This document shows positions 17,455-26,818 of a DNA stretch of 64,000 bases, piece after piece (position 1 is the stretch's first letter; each line of letters starts with the position of its first letter). The notes below the pieces were generated by a model. It worked only from the letters and a program-made list of their open reading frames with translations, ran no database searches and was not told the origin of the DNA. The translations under genes and the position numbers were made by a program. This DNA is from JAFKFH01 sp017307375 (GTDB taxonomy: Bacteria; Pseudomonadota; Alphaproteobacteria; Ferrovibrionales; Ferrovibrionaceae): NCBI GenBank assembly GCA_965229335.1, contig OZ245874.1, positions 3,534,001-3,598,000 of the forward strand, given 5' to 3'.

Positions 17455-18981
17455 TTACAGCGGGTAGCGCGTCAGGGTTTCGCGATGCCCGTCGGGGAAG
17501 GTGGCGATGGCGGTGAACGGGTTGCTGAACTGCAGCGCCATGCTCTGGGCCAGTTCGGCGCAGCTCGCCTCGCGCGCATCGTCGGACAGGGTCTGGCCGC
17601 CCTGGCACAGCCCCAGCGCCGACTGGAACTGGACCGCGCCGTTCGCACCCCGCGTCCCCGGCACGTTGAACCAGTACCAGACCGGCCGGCCGTCATCGCG
17701 GAACATGAAGGCGGCGAAATAGATCTCGCTGCCCTGGACCTCGACGAAGAAGCCGCGCCCGCCTTCCGAGGTGTTCCAGTACCAGCCGGTCTCCGGCATC
17801 TCGGCCGCCGGCCCGTTGGCCAGCCCGCCGTCGACCACTTCGAAGCGGGCGATCTGGTAGGTCTTCGACCCCACGGTCAGGTTGGCGGTGGTGTCGGAGG
17901 TGAAGTCGATGGCGATGTCGCCGACCGAGCCCTGCTCCTGCGGTTCGACATAGGGGCCGGTCAGGCTCTGCCCGCCGAAGAACTTGTCGAGCGTGCCGCG
18001 ATAGCTGGTGGCCGAGGCCATCTTGCCGCCCGAGATGTACCAGGTGGCGGCGCCGTCGGCCTCGTACATGTAGCCGGCGAGATAGAGATGGCCGCCGCGC
18101 AGCTCGATCGAATAGCCCTTGCCCGAAACCCCGGGCACCGACCACCAGCCGGACTGGATCGTCGTGGCGAACTGCGCCTCGGGCACCCGGGCGCGGATCC
18201 AGTCGTTGTAGCGCGAGACCCGGGCATAGACGCCCGGATGGGTAGCGGTGGCACAGCCGATGCCGAACGAGGTGATGCCGACCTGGACCACGCCGCCGGC
18301 GCGGTTGGAGACGAACAGCGGCCCGCCCGAATCGCCCTGGCAGGTATCCTTGTCCGGCGTCTTGGTGCAGATCATGTTCTGCGTCAGCTCGCCTTCATAA
18401 GCGGCGTTGCAGGCGGCGAAATCGGCGATGTTGAGCTCGACCTGCTTCAACTGCGCCGGATAGACGTCGCCGGTGGTCGAGGTATTGCCCCAGCCGATCG
18501 CGGTGACCGCCTGGCCGGCCGGGGCCCATTTCGCCTCGGTCGCCGGCGTGGCCAGCAGCACCGGGTTGACCATCGTCACCGGCTGGCTCAGCTGCAGCAG
18601 GGTAATGTCGTTTTCCTTGGCATCGTCGGTATAGCCGGAATGGACCAGCATCTGCGCCACCGAGCGCTTCTCGCCCGACCCGTCGCGCACGTTGTTGGTG
18701 TTGGCGATGACGGTGATGTCCTTGGCGAACAGGTTCTGCTTGCCCTTGTCGAAGAAGCAGTGCGCCGCGGTCAGCACCCACTGGTTGGTGACCAGCGTGC
18801 CGCCGCAATTGTGGCTGACCACGCCGTCTTCGCCGGGCCACTGGACCGAGACCTGGATCGGCCAGCGATTCGGCGCGGCGTCGAAGCCGTTGATGATGCG
18901 GGCGCCGCTGCCGGCCTGGGCCGGGACGGCGGCAAGGCAGAGCGCGGCGAGCGCGGGCAGGGCGAGAAGGCGTAGCGTCAT
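17455..18981 (-). CDS. Secreted trypsin-like serine protease with C-terminal repeat module (copy 2)
   Basis: This 508-aa tandem paralogue of the downstream protease has a signal peptide at about 1-23 (ending AQA). The activation site lies before IINGF, and the triad is His74, Asp125 and Ser218. Asp212 in the pocket position gives trypsin specificity. The C-terminal region again holds two GWW/GWYW repeats with the G-G-GYSIE/FFVE pattern. A 63-bp stretch over the active-site serine is identical to the other copy (18290-18352 and 16675-16737). The copies lie head to tail, 97 bp apart. Confidence 0.92.
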   Translation of the reverse strand: MTLRLLALPALAALCLAAVPAQAGSGARIINGFDAAPNRWPIQVSVQWPGEDGVVSHNCGGTLVTNQWVLTAAHCFFDKGKQNLFAKDITVIANTNNVRDGSGEKRSVAQMLVHSGYTDDAKENDITLLQLSQPVTMVNPVLLATPATEAKWAPAGQAVTAIGWGNTSTTGDVYPAQLKQVELNIADFAACNAAYEGELTQNMICTKTPDKDTCQGDSGGPLFVSNRAGGVVQVGITSFGIGCATATHPGVYARVSRYNDWIRARVPEAQFATTIQSGWWSVPGVSGKGYSIELRGGHLYLAGYMYEADGAATWYISGGKMASATSYRGTLDKFFGGQSLTGPYVEPQEQGSVGDIAIDFTSDTTANLTVGSKTYQIARFEVVDGGLANGPAAEMPETGWYWNTSEGGRGFFVEVQGSEIYFAAFMFRDDGRPVWYWFNVPGTRGANGAVQFQSALGLCQGGQTLSDDAREASCAELAQSMALQFSNPFTAIATFPDGHRETLTRYPL

Positions 18982-19089
18982 GATCGGGCGGTCCCCTGGT
19001 ACGAAAGGATGTCGCCGAAGGTAGCGGGGCGGGGCCCGGCTGACTTGACGCCGCGTCTCGGATTTTTGGCCTCGCGTCTCGCGCCCGGC

Positions 19090-19113
19090 GCATGGCTGGC
19101 CAGCGCGCCATGC
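19090..19113. repeat. Inverted repeat between protease and transglutaminase-like genes
   Basis: GCATGGC (19090-19096) and GCCATGC (19107-19113) flank 10 bp in the 172-bp divergent region. It could be a shared operator. No other feature is seen in 18982-19153. Confidence 0.3.
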
Positions 19114-19153
19114 ACAGGCGGAAACTCTGGTCAGGCCCGAACAAACCGTTTAT

Positions 19154-19897
19154 ATGACGGCCACGCAGCCCCAAGGTGCATCGATGTCCATGGAAGACGC
19201 CGCGTCGGCCCGCGCCGGCGACCTCTCGGCCTACCTTCAGGCTACCGAATTTCTCGACGCCGACCACCCCGAGGTGCGCGCGCTGGCCGACCGGGCGAGG
19301 GCAGGGGGCGGCACCCTGACCGAGCAGGCGGTGCGCCTCTACTACCTCGTGCGCGACGGCTTTCTCTACGATCCCTACCAGGTCGATCTGAGCCGCCGGG
19401 GCCTCAAGGCCTCGACCGTCATTGCCCGCGGGCGCGGCTATTGCGTGACCAAGGCGGTGCTGCTGGCCGCCGCCGCCCGCGCGCTGGGCGTGCCCGCCCG
19501 CATCGGCTTCGGCGACGTCAAGAACCACATCGCCACCGCGCGGCTGAAGCAGATGATGGGCACCGACATCTTCTACTATCACGGCTATACCGAGCTGTTC
19601 CTGGACGGCCGCTGGGTCAAGGCGACCCCGGCCTTCAACCTGGAGCTCTGCACCAAGTTCCGCGTCCTGCCGCTGGAGTTCGACGGCCGCCACGATTCGC
19701 TGTTCCACCCGTTCGACGCCGACAACCGGCGCCACATGGAATACGTGCTGGACCGCGGGCCGCGCGCCGATCTGCCCTATGAGGAACTCCACGAGGCGAT
19801 GATGCGGCTGTACCCCGGACTGAACTGGCAGGACGGCGGGGCCCCGGGTGGCGATTTCGCCGCCGAGGCCGCCGCCGAAAACCCCCCGAGCGCTTGA
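19154..19897 (+). CDS. Transglutaminase-like domain protein
   Basis: This 247-aa protein has the papain-like transglutaminase core fold. The Cys lies in GRGYCVTKAVLLAAAARALG. The His is in the segment YHGYTELFLDG, and RWVKATPAFN supplies the third polar residue. No signal peptide is visible, so it is predicted to be cytoplasmic. Bacterial members are often peptidases or amidases rather than cross-linkers, and the substrate is unknown. It sits 11 bp upstream of guaB, and the two may be co-transcribed. The start is ATG 19154; ATG 19184 and ATG 19190 are alternatives. Confidence 0.82.
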   Translation: MTATQPQGASMSMEDAASARAGDLSAYLQATEFLDADHPEVRALADRARAGGGTLTEQAVRLYYLVRDGFLYDPYQVDLSRRGLKASTVIARGRGYCVTKAVLLAAAARALGVPARIGFGDVKNHIATARLKQMMGTDIFYYHGYTELFLDGRWVKATPAFNLELCTKFRVLPLEFDGRHDSLFHPFDADNRRHMEYVLDRGPRADLPYEELHEAMMRLYPGLNWQDGGAPGGDFAAEAAAENPPSA

Positions 19898-19908
19898 GGA
19901 CGACACCG

Positions 19909-21372
19909 ATGGAACTGCGCACCGCCCTGACCTTCGACGACGTGCTGCTCGAGCCCGGCTATTCCGAGGTGCTGCCGACCCAGGTCGACACCCGCACCCG
20001 GGTGACCAAGGCGATCGAGCTGGGCATTCCGCTGTTGTCCTCGGCGATGGACACGGTGACCGAGGCGCGCATGGCCATCGCCATGGCCCAGTCCGGCGGC
20101 ATCGGCGTGATCCACAAGAACTTCACCAATGAAGAGCAGGCCAACGAGGTCCGCAAGGTCAAGAAGTTCGAATCGGGCATGGTGGTCAACCCGGTCACCA
20201 TCCGCCCCGACCAGACGCTCGCCGACGCCTACGCGCTGATGGAGCAGTACGGGATTTCCGGCATCCCGGTGACCGAGGGGCCGGGCGGCCGGCTGGTCGG
20301 CATCCTGACCAACCGCGACGTGCGCTTTGCCACCGACGACAAGGCCAAGGTCTACGAGCTGATGACGCGCGAGCGGCTGATCACCGTGCGCGAGGGTGTC
20401 TCGATCGACGAGGCCAAGCGCCTGCTGCACCAGCATCGCATCGAGAAGCTGGTGGTGGTCGACCAGGATTACCGCTGCACCGGGCTGATCACGGTCAAGG
20501 ATATCGAGAAGGCCAAGCAGTACCCGAACGCCTGCAAGGACGAGCAGGGGCGGCTGCGCGTCGCCGCCGCGACCTCGGTGGGCAAGGACGGCCTGACCCG
20601 GGCCGAGGCGCTGATCGACGCCGGCTGCGACCTGATCGTCGTCGACACCGCCCACGGCCATTCGGCCGGGGTGCTGGAAACCATCGCCGCGATCAAGAAG
20701 CACTCGAACTATACCCAGGTGGTCGGCGGCAACGTCGCCACCGCCGACGGCACCAAGGCGCTGATCGATGCCGGGGCCGACGCGGTCAAGATCGGCATCG
20801 GGCCGGGCTCGATCTGCACCACCCGGATCGTCGCCGGCGTCGGCGTGCCGCAGCTGACCGCGATCGACGATGCGGTGCGCGCCGCCGCCGACCAGGGCAT
20901 TCCGATCATCGCCGATGGCGGCATCAAGTTCTCGGGCGACCTGGCCAAGGCGATCGCGGCCGGCGCCTCGGCCGCCATGGTCGGCGGCCTGCTGGCCGGG
21001 ACCGACGAGAGCCCCGGCGAAACCTTCCTGTTCCAGGGCCGCAGCTACAAGTCCTATCGCGGCATGGGCTCGCTCGGCGCGATGGCGCGCGGCTCGGCCG
21101 ACCGCTATTTCCAGCAGGAAGTGCGCGAGACGATGAAGCTGGTGCCCGAGGGCATCGAGGGCCGCGTGCCCTACAAGGGCCCGGCCGGCGTGGTCATCCA
21201 CCAGCTGGTCGGCGGCCTGCGCGCCGCCATGGGCTATACCGGCAACCGCTCGATCGCCGACATGCGCACCAAGTGCAAGTTCCTGCGCATCACCAATGCC
21301 GGCCTGCGCGAAAGCCATGTGCACGACGTGGCGATCACCCGCGAACCGCCGAACTACCGTGCGGAAAGCTGA
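19909..21372 (+). CDS. guaB: IMP dehydrogenase
   Basis: This 487-aa enzyme oxidises IMP to XMP with NAD, the first committed step of GMP synthesis. The N-terminus MELRTALTFDDVLLEPGYSE is typical. Two CBS domains are inserted at about 95-205. The catalytic loop GPGSICTTRIVAGVGVP carries the active-site Cys. ATG 19909 follows GAGGA at 19895-19899 and is preferred to the upstream TTG 19894. The rsmB gene begins 18 bp later and guaA follows, so GMP synthesis is clustered. Confidence 0.97.
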   Translation: MELRTALTFDDVLLEPGYSEVLPTQVDTRTRVTKAIELGIPLLSSAMDTVTEARMAIAMAQSGGIGVIHKNFTNEEQANEVRKVKKFESGMVVNPVTIRPDQTLADAYALMEQYGISGIPVTEGPGGRLVGILTNRDVRFATDDKAKVYELMTRERLITVREGVSIDEAKRLLHQHRIEKLVVVDQDYRCTGLITVKDIEKAKQYPNACKDEQGRLRVAAATSVGKDGLTRAEALIDAGCDLIVVDTAHGHSAGVLETIAAIKKHSNYTQVVGGNVATADGTKALIDAGADAVKIGIGPGSICTTRIVAGVGVPQLTAIDDAVRAAADQGIPIIADGGIKFSGDLAKAIAAGASAAMVGGLLAGTDESPGETFLFQGRSYKSYRGMGSLGAMARGSADRYFQQEVRETMKLVPEGIEGRVPYKGPAGVVIHQLVGGLRAAMGYTGNRSIADMRTKCKFLRITNAGLRESHVHDVAITREPPNYRAES

Positions 21373-21390
21373 GCGGGGTATCGGGCCAGG

Positions 21391-22665
21391 ATGACCCCGG
21401 GCGCGCGCCTCGCCGCGGCAATCGAGCTGTACCAGGCCATCGCCGACGGCCGTGACCCGGCCGACCGCCTGCTGACCAACTGGGCGCGCAAGCATCGCTA
21501 CGCCGGCTCGAAGGATCGCCGCGCGGTGGCCGAGCTGGTCTACGGCACCTTGCGCCGGGCCCAGGCGCTGGCCTGGCGGCTGGCCCGCCAGGGCGCGGCC
21601 GCGACCCCGCGGCTGATGGTGCTGGCGGCCAGCGGCCTGCGGCCCGACGAACTGGCCGCCCGCGCCGCCGACCGCTTCGCGCCCGCGGCCCCCGATGCGG
21701 CCGAGGCCGCGGCCCTGGCCGCGCTGGCCGACCCGGCACCGGCCGACATGCCGGACTGGGCGGTGGCCGGCTATCCCGAATGGCTCGACCCCTCGCTGCG
21801 CCGCCGCTTCGGCGACCGCACCGCGGCCGAGATGGCGGTAATGGCCGCCCGCGCCCCGGTCGACCTGCGCGCCAACACGCTGAAGACCACGCGCGACGCC
21901 GCGCTGGCGCAACTGGCGGCCGAGGGCATCTCGGCCCGGCCGACGCCGCGCTCGCCGCTCGGCCTGCGGCTCGACGCCCATGACCGCCTCGACGATCTCG
22001 CGCTGCTGCGCGAAGGCCTGGTCGAACCGCAGGACGAGGCCGCCCAGCTCTGCGCCCTGCTGGTCGCCGCCGAGCCGGGCATGCAGGTCGTCGACTATTG
22101 CGCCGGGGCGGGGGGCAAGAGCCTCGCGCTCGCCGCCGCGATGCGCAACAAGGGCCAGATCTATGCGCTGGACCGCGACCCCCGCCGGCTGCAGCGGCTG
22201 GCCCCGCGCGCCCAGCGCGCCGGCGCCCGCAACATCCAGTCGCGGCCGATCCGGGTGGATGACCCGTGGCTGGCCGAGCTGGCCGGCCGCTGCGACCGCG
22301 TGCTGGTCGATGCCCCGTGCTCGGGCACCGGCACCTGGCGGCGCAACCCCGAGGCGCGCTTTCGCCTGACCGGGGACATGCTGGCGAGCCACACCCGCCG
22401 CCAGGACCAGGTGCTGCGCGATGCCGCCGACCTGGTGCGGCCGGGCGGACGGCTGGTCTATGCCACCTGTTCGCTGCTGCCCGAGGAGAACGAGGACCGC
22501 GTCGCGGCCTTCCTGCAGGACCACCCCGATTTCGCCGTGCTGCCGATCGGCCGGATCTGGGACGATGCCTGGGGCGCCTGCCCCGGCCAGCCCTATCTGG
22601 CTTTGAGCCCCGCCAGCCACGATACCGACGGCTTTTTCACCGCCGTCCTCACCCGCCAGCCTTGA
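21391..22665 (+). CDS. rsmB: RsmB/NOP family rRNA (cytosine-C5) methyltransferase
   Basis: This 424-aa SAM-dependent RNA m5C methyltransferase has an N-terminal NusB-like helical domain (about 1-140). The Rossmann domain contains VDYCAGAGGKSLALAAAM. Motif IV is DAPCSGTGTWRRNPEARF and motif VI is YATCSLLPEENEDRV. Both catalytic-region cysteines are present, one in PCSG and one in TCS. RsmB-type assignment is by domain layout; other members of the NOP family remain possible. It lies between guaB and guaA. Confidence 0.88.
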   Translation: MTPGARLAAAIELYQAIADGRDPADRLLTNWARKHRYAGSKDRRAVAELVYGTLRRAQALAWRLARQGAAATPRLMVLAASGLRPDELAARAADRFAPAAPDAAEAAALAALADPAPADMPDWAVAGYPEWLDPSLRRRFGDRTAAEMAVMAARAPVDLRANTLKTTRDAALAQLAAEGISARPTPRSPLGLRLDAHDRLDDLALLREGLVEPQDEAAQLCALLVAAEPGMQVVDYCAGAGGKSLALAAAMRNKGQIYALDRDPRRLQRLAPRAQRAGARNIQSRPIRVDDPWLAELAGRCDRVLVDAPCSGTGTWRRNPEARFRLTGDMLASHTRRQDQVLRDAADLVRPGGRLVYATCSLLPEENEDRVAAFLQDHPDFAVLPIGRIWDDAWGACPGQPYLALSPASHDTDGFFTAVLTRQP

Positions 22666-22682
22666 AGAGAAGAGTGAGCGCC

Positions 22683-24230
22683 ATGACCGACCGCATCCTG
22701 ATCATCGATTTCGGCAGCCAGGTGACCCAGCTGATCGCCCGGCGGGTGCGTGAATCCGGCGTCTACAGCGAGGTGGTGCCGTTCAACAAGGCCGAGGCGG
22801 CGCTGGACGAGTTCAAGCCGAAGGGCGTGATCCTCTCGGGCGGCCCGGCCTCGGTGGCCGATATCGGCACGCCGCGCGCGCCCGACAAGCTGTGGACCAT
22901 GGGCCTGCCGGTGCTCGGCATCTGCTATGGCGAGATGACGATGTGCGGCCAGCTCGGCGGGGCCGTCGAAACCTCGGACCATCGCGAATTCGGCCGCGCC
23001 TTCGTCGACGTGCGCCAGGATTGCGCGCTGTTCGACGGCGTCTGGCAATCCGGCACCAAGGAACAGGTGTGGATGAGCCACGGCGACCGCATCACCGCGA
23101 TCCCCCCCGGTTTCCGCGTGGTGGCGACGACCGACACCGCCCCCTTTGCCGCCATCGCCGACGAGGCGCGCAAGTTCTACGGCCTGCAGTTCCACCCGGA
23201 AGTGGCCCACACGCCGGACGGGGCGAAGCTGATCCGCAACTTCACCCACAACATCGTCGGCTGTGCCGGCGACTGGACGATGAAGGCGTTCCGCCAGCAG
23301 GCGATCGAGAAGGTGCGGGCCCAGGTGGGCAAGGGCCGGGTGATCTGCGGCCTCTCCGGCGGGGTCGATTCCTCCGTCGTCGCCGTGCTGCTGCATGAGG
23401 CGATCGGCGACCAGCTCACTTGCGTGTTCGTCGACCACGGCCTGCTGCGCGCCGGCGAGGCCGAGCAGGTGGTGACCCTGTTCCGCGACCACTACAACAT
23501 CCCGCTGGTGCACAAGGACGCCTCCGACCTGTTCCTCGGCAAGCTGGCCGGGGTGGACGACCCGGAAAAGAAGCGCAAGATCATCGGCGCCACCTTCATC
23601 GACGTGTTCGACGAGGAAGCCGCCAAGATCACCGATGCGCAGTTCCTGGCGCAAGGGACCCTCTACCCCGACGTGATCGAGAGCGTCTCGTTCCACGGCG
23701 GCCCCTCGGTGACGATCAAGTCGCACCACAATGTCGGCGGACTCCCTGAGCACATGAAGCTCAAGCTGGTCGAACCGCTGCGCGAACTGTTCAAGGACGA
23801 GGTGCGCGCGCTCGGCCGCGAGCTCGGCCTGCCCGACAGCCTGGTCGGCCGCCACCCGTTCCCCGGCCCGGGCCTCGCCATCCGCGTGCCCGGCGCGATC
23901 ACGGTGGAAAAGCTCGACCTGCTGCGCAAGGCCGACGCGATCTACCTCGACGAGATCCGCCAGGCCGGCCTCTACGACGCGATCTGGCAGGCCTTCGCCG
24001 TGCTGCTGCCGGTGCGCACCGTGGGCGTGATGGGCGACGGCCGCACCTACGACTACGCCTGCGCCCTGCGCGCGGTGACCTCGACCGACGGCATGACCGC
24101 CGACTACTACCCGTTCCCGCACGAATTCCTGGGCCGGGTGGCGACGCGGATCATCAACGAGGTGAAGGGGATTAACCGGGTGACGTACGACATCACCTCG
24201 AAGCCGCCGGGGACGATCGAGTGGGAGTGA
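22683..24230 (+). CDS. guaA: GMP synthase (glutamine-hydrolysing)
   Basis: This 515-aa enzyme converts XMP to GMP. The N-terminal class I glutamine amidotransferase domain starts ILIIDFGSQVTQLIARRVRE, with the region PVLGICYGEMTMC (nucleophile Cys) and LQFHPEVAHT (His). The ATP pyrophosphatase P-loop is GLSGGVDSSVVAVLL, followed by the C-terminal dimerisation domain ending IEWE. ATG 22683 follows AGAAGAGTGAG. A longer upstream frame overlaps rsmB and is not used. The 3' end of guaA is the left edge of the accessory island. Confidence 0.97.
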   Translation: MTDRILIIDFGSQVTQLIARRVRESGVYSEVVPFNKAEAALDEFKPKGVILSGGPASVADIGTPRAPDKLWTMGLPVLGICYGEMTMCGQLGGAVETSDHREFGRAFVDVRQDCALFDGVWQSGTKEQVWMSHGDRITAIPPGFRVVATTDTAPFAAIADEARKFYGLQFHPEVAHTPDGAKLIRNFTHNIVGCAGDWTMKAFRQQAIEKVRAQVGKGRVICGLSGGVDSSVVAVLLHEAIGDQLTCVFVDHGLLRAGEAEQVVTLFRDHYNIPLVHKDASDLFLGKLAGVDDPEKKRKIIGATFIDVFDEEAAKITDAQFLAQGTLYPDVIESVSFHGGPSVTIKSHHNVGGLPEHMKLKLVEPLRELFKDEVRALGRELGLPDSLVGRHPFPGPGLAIRVPGAITVEKLDLLRKADAIYLDEIRQAGLYDAIWQAFAVLLPVRTVGVMGDGRTYDYACALRAVTSTDGMTADYYPFPHEFLGRVATRIINEVKGINRVTYDITSKPPGTIEWE

Positions 24231-24631
24231 ATTCCTTGTTTGTGCCGACTTACGGACAACGGAAATGTCTTCTAGACGCCTTTTGTGGCGGACCGATCTG
24301 CAACATATTGAAGTTTCGCCGAGTCACCGCCACAGGCCTCCTGCGAGGAAATTCAGCTGGACATATTCTCTTTTTGTTCTATTATCTGCATGTTGAAGCA
24401 AGGTAGATCTTAGATCGAATGGTGGGCTAGGGATTATTGATGTGAGCACCTATAAATTTAGACTGCCTACTTGAGCGGTGCAAAAGTGCGAGTGGCATGT
24501 GGCAGCGCCGAACACCTTGCGGTTACTTTGCCATATCAAAACGCAGAACTTAATTTAATCCTCGGATTATGGCATAAATAGTTAAGTTACACTCAGTTTA
24601 GTTGCAATCGTCTGAAGGATCGGGGGCGCGG
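24231..24631. other. AT-rich noncoding left edge of the accessory island
   Basis: About 400 bp without a convincing gene. Base composition drops sharply right after the guaA stop. The last part (24545-24600) contains A/T-rich segments such as GGCATAAAT that could be the promoter of the methyltransferase gene. No tRNA, integrase remnant or direct repeat could be established. A 61-codon frame at 24221-24406 has no recognisable product. Confidence 0.5.
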
Positions 24632-25798
24632 ATGTTAGGTGCTGAACTCTTCGCCGGATGTGGCGGGCTCGCGTTGGGAATATCTCGCGCCGGCTTTAAA
24701 CATGCTTTAATGGCAGAGTTCGATCGTGATGCAGTTGAAACAGTCCTTCATAACAAGGCGAATTACGTGGAGTACGTTCATGAGTGGCCTATAGTTCTAA
24801 AGGATGTTCGTGAGATTGATTGGTATAAGATATCTAAGCTTGATTTAATTTCTGGAGGTCCACCTTGCCAGCCCTTTGGGATTGGTGGAAAAAAGTTAGG
24901 GTCGGATGATCATCGTGATATGTGGCCAGAAGCTATTCGTGCCGTTCGCGAGGCTCAGCCGAGAATGTTTCTTTTTGAAAATGTTCGAAACTTAGCGGGA
25001 CCTCGCTTCCAATCGTATCTTAATTGGATCATTGCTAGTCTAGAGAATCCTTCCGTGGATCGGCTCTCTGATGAAAGCCACGAGTCTCATTTCCTGCGGT
25101 TAAGTTCGTCCTCGGTTGGGCGTGAGTACCGAGTTGTTTGGCAGCTCGTTAATGCTGCTGACTATGGTGCGCCTCAAATCCGTTACCGGGTCTTGATTTT
25201 TGGTGTTCGTCGGGATCTCGATGTTACGCTCGCAAAAATGATGCCGACTCATTCGCGAGATCGATTACTCTGGGATCAATTTGTAACGGGCGAGTATTGG
25301 GTTCGACATGGATTGGTGCCGCGTAAAGAAGCAATTCTCGCGCAAGATCAGCGTCGCGTGGCTGAACTAAAGAGGCTTAATTTCGCACCTATTGATAAGC
25401 CGTGGGTAACAGTACGTGACGCCCTAGTAGGCCTTGGTGAGCCGAATGGCCGATATAATCACGTTCTGCAGCCTGGAGCTCGTGTATACCCTGGCCATAC
25501 CGGTAGCCCGTTAGATCTCCCTGCGAAGGCGCTTAAGGCTGGAGACCATGGAGTTCCTGGCGGGGAAAATATGATGGTCCGCGACGACGGTACTGTTCGA
25601 TATTTTACTATACGGGAAGCTGCTAGACTTGTTGGCCTGCCTGATGAATATGAATTTCCTCGCTCCTGGACTGAAAGCATGCGTCAATTGGGTAATGCGG
25701 TCCCGGCGCAACTCGGTGCGGCAGCAGGACGCTGGCTCTTGAAGCTTTTTGGCGAGGCAGCGCAGCCTTCGCTAGTTTCCAAACGTCGAGTGGCTTAA
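24632..25798 (+). CDS. DNA (cytosine-5) methyltransferase
   Basis: This 388-aa type II modification enzyme has the m5C motifs in order. Motif I is ELFAGCGGLALG (5-16). Motif IV is GGPPCQPFGIGG with catalytic Cys79. Motif VI is ENVRNL. Motif VIII is in the segment PQIRYRVLIFG. Motif X is QLGNAVPAQLG near the C-terminus. The variable region between VIII and IX should set the target, which cannot be read directly. ATG 24632 starts at motif I as usual; TTG 24602 is unnecessary. Codon usage is AT-richer than in the chromosomal genes. The cognate endonuclease gene follows after 72 bp. Confidence 0.95.
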   Translation: MLGAELFAGCGGLALGISRAGFKHALMAEFDRDAVETVLHNKANYVEYVHEWPIVLKDVREIDWYKISKLDLISGGPPCQPFGIGGKKLGSDDHRDMWPEAIRAVREAQPRMFLFENVRNLAGPRFQSYLNWIIASLENPSVDRLSDESHESHFLRLSSSSVGREYRVVWQLVNAADYGAPQIRYRVLIFGVRRDLDVTLAKMMPTHSRDRLLWDQFVTGEYWVRHGLVPRKEAILAQDQRRVAELKRLNFAPIDKPWVTVRDALVGLGEPNGRYNHVLQPGARVYPGHTGSPLDLPAKALKAGDHGVPGGENMMVRDDGTVRYFTIREAARLVGLPDEYEFPRSWTESMRQLGNAVPAQLGAAAGRWLLKLFGEAAQPSLVSKRRVA

Positions 25799-25870
25799 CT
25801 TTTATCTCTTGCTTGTTTGGTGTCGATTCGAAATTCGAATGTCGTTTATTTTCCTCAGGTTCGGTGATGG

Positions 25871-26818
25871 ATGGCAAGCTCTCCCGATTGGGTGGCTATT
25901 AGAGCCCTCAATGATGCGTTAGAAGCGGTTCTAGGGGTAGCTGGTGGGAATCCACCGCAGCCTGTTATTAAGCGCATTCGCGAGGGGCTGGCCGCGCACG
26001 CCGCTGCACTTGAAGCCGCGCGATCTGCTACCGATCCGATTCGCGTGCCTCGCACTACTTTTGATCCTGCCGATCCAAAAGCTGTCGGCAGAATGGTCTC
26101 AATAGCGCTAATGGCTCAGCCGTTGATCCCGCTCTCTAACGTCCGTCCTTCCTACGGCTCGGGTGTGTACGCAATCTATTATAGGGGCGATCATCCTCTG
26201 TACTCTCGTATCTCAGGTTCTGAGACCCCAATTTATGTTGGGAAGGCCGACCCAGTTAGCGATGACGCGAGCACAACACGAGAACAGGGCACGAAGCTCT
26301 CTGCTAGGTTGCTGGAGCATGCCAGCACGATCCGCACGGCCGAAGCCTATTCCCGGAGTCTGCCATCCCATCTCTCACCGATCAGATTGGCCGATTTTGA
26401 GTGCCGGCGGTTGGTGTGCGCAACCAACGCACAACTCGTGGCGGAGAAGCACTTGATTCGGACTTTCTGGCCAATCTGGAACGCCGAAACCAAAGCGTGC
26501 TGGGGTATGAGCAAGCATGGCGATGCGGCCTCCACGCGGGCGAACAAGCGCTCACCTTGGGACGTCGTGCATCCTGGGCGAGCCTGGGCGCTAAACGCTG
26601 TATTGGTGGATTCGCTTAGTCCCGCTGAGATCGAGAACCGTATCAATCGTACTCTGGAACGCGCCCCAGCTCGGCTCGACTATGCCGCGCTTCTCGAGGA
26701 GATGCTTGCTGGTTTTAGGCAAGATGATGCTGTCAGCGCGGAAAGGGAAGAACCTCCGGTCGGGGACGATGTGGCGGGACCGGCGCCTGATGAGGCTGGC
26801 GGTGCGGACGACGCATGA
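25871..26818 (+). CDS. Eco29kI-family GIY-YIG type II restriction endonuclease
   Basis: This 315-aa nuclease carries the GIY-YIG pattern GVYAIYY (Tyr100) and PIYVGKA (Tyr122). Arg146 and His150 lie in ARLLEH. Glu192 and Asn204 lie in AEKHLIRTFWPIWN. The R-x3-H and E-x11-N spacings match those I recall for the Eco29kI active site, so it should be active. The C-terminal SPWDVVHPGR motif is also a family feature. Eco29kI itself cuts CCGCGG, but specificity may differ here. It lies between the methyltransferase and Vsr genes and overlaps vsr by 29 bp. Confidence 0.92.
   Translation: MASSPDWVAIRALNDALEAVLGVAGGNPPQPVIKRIREGLAAHAAALEAARSATDPIRVPRTTFDPADPKAVGRMVSIALMAQPLIPLSNVRPSYGSGVYAIYYRGDHPLYSRISGSETPIYVGKADPVSDDASTTREQGTKLSARLLEHASTIRTAEAYSRSLPSHLSPIRLADFECRRLVCATNAQLVAEKHLIRTFWPIWNAETKACWGMSKHGDAASTRANKRSPWDVVHPGRAWALNAVLVDSLSPAEIENRINRTLERAPARLDYAALLEEMLAGFRQDDAVSAEREEPPVGDDVAGPAPDEAGGADDA

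Noticed and set aside
24215..24226. GATCGAGTGGGA of the guaA 3' end recurs at 32786-32797, and GAGTGGGAATGG at 35141, as possible attachment repeats
   Set aside because: Both matches lie inside intact coding sequences (PIN-like and FRG genes) and do not mark island edges. Glu-Trp-Glu codons explain them.
24221..24406. 61-codon frame at the island's left edge
   Set aside because: It overlaps the guaA end, has no RBS and no family features.
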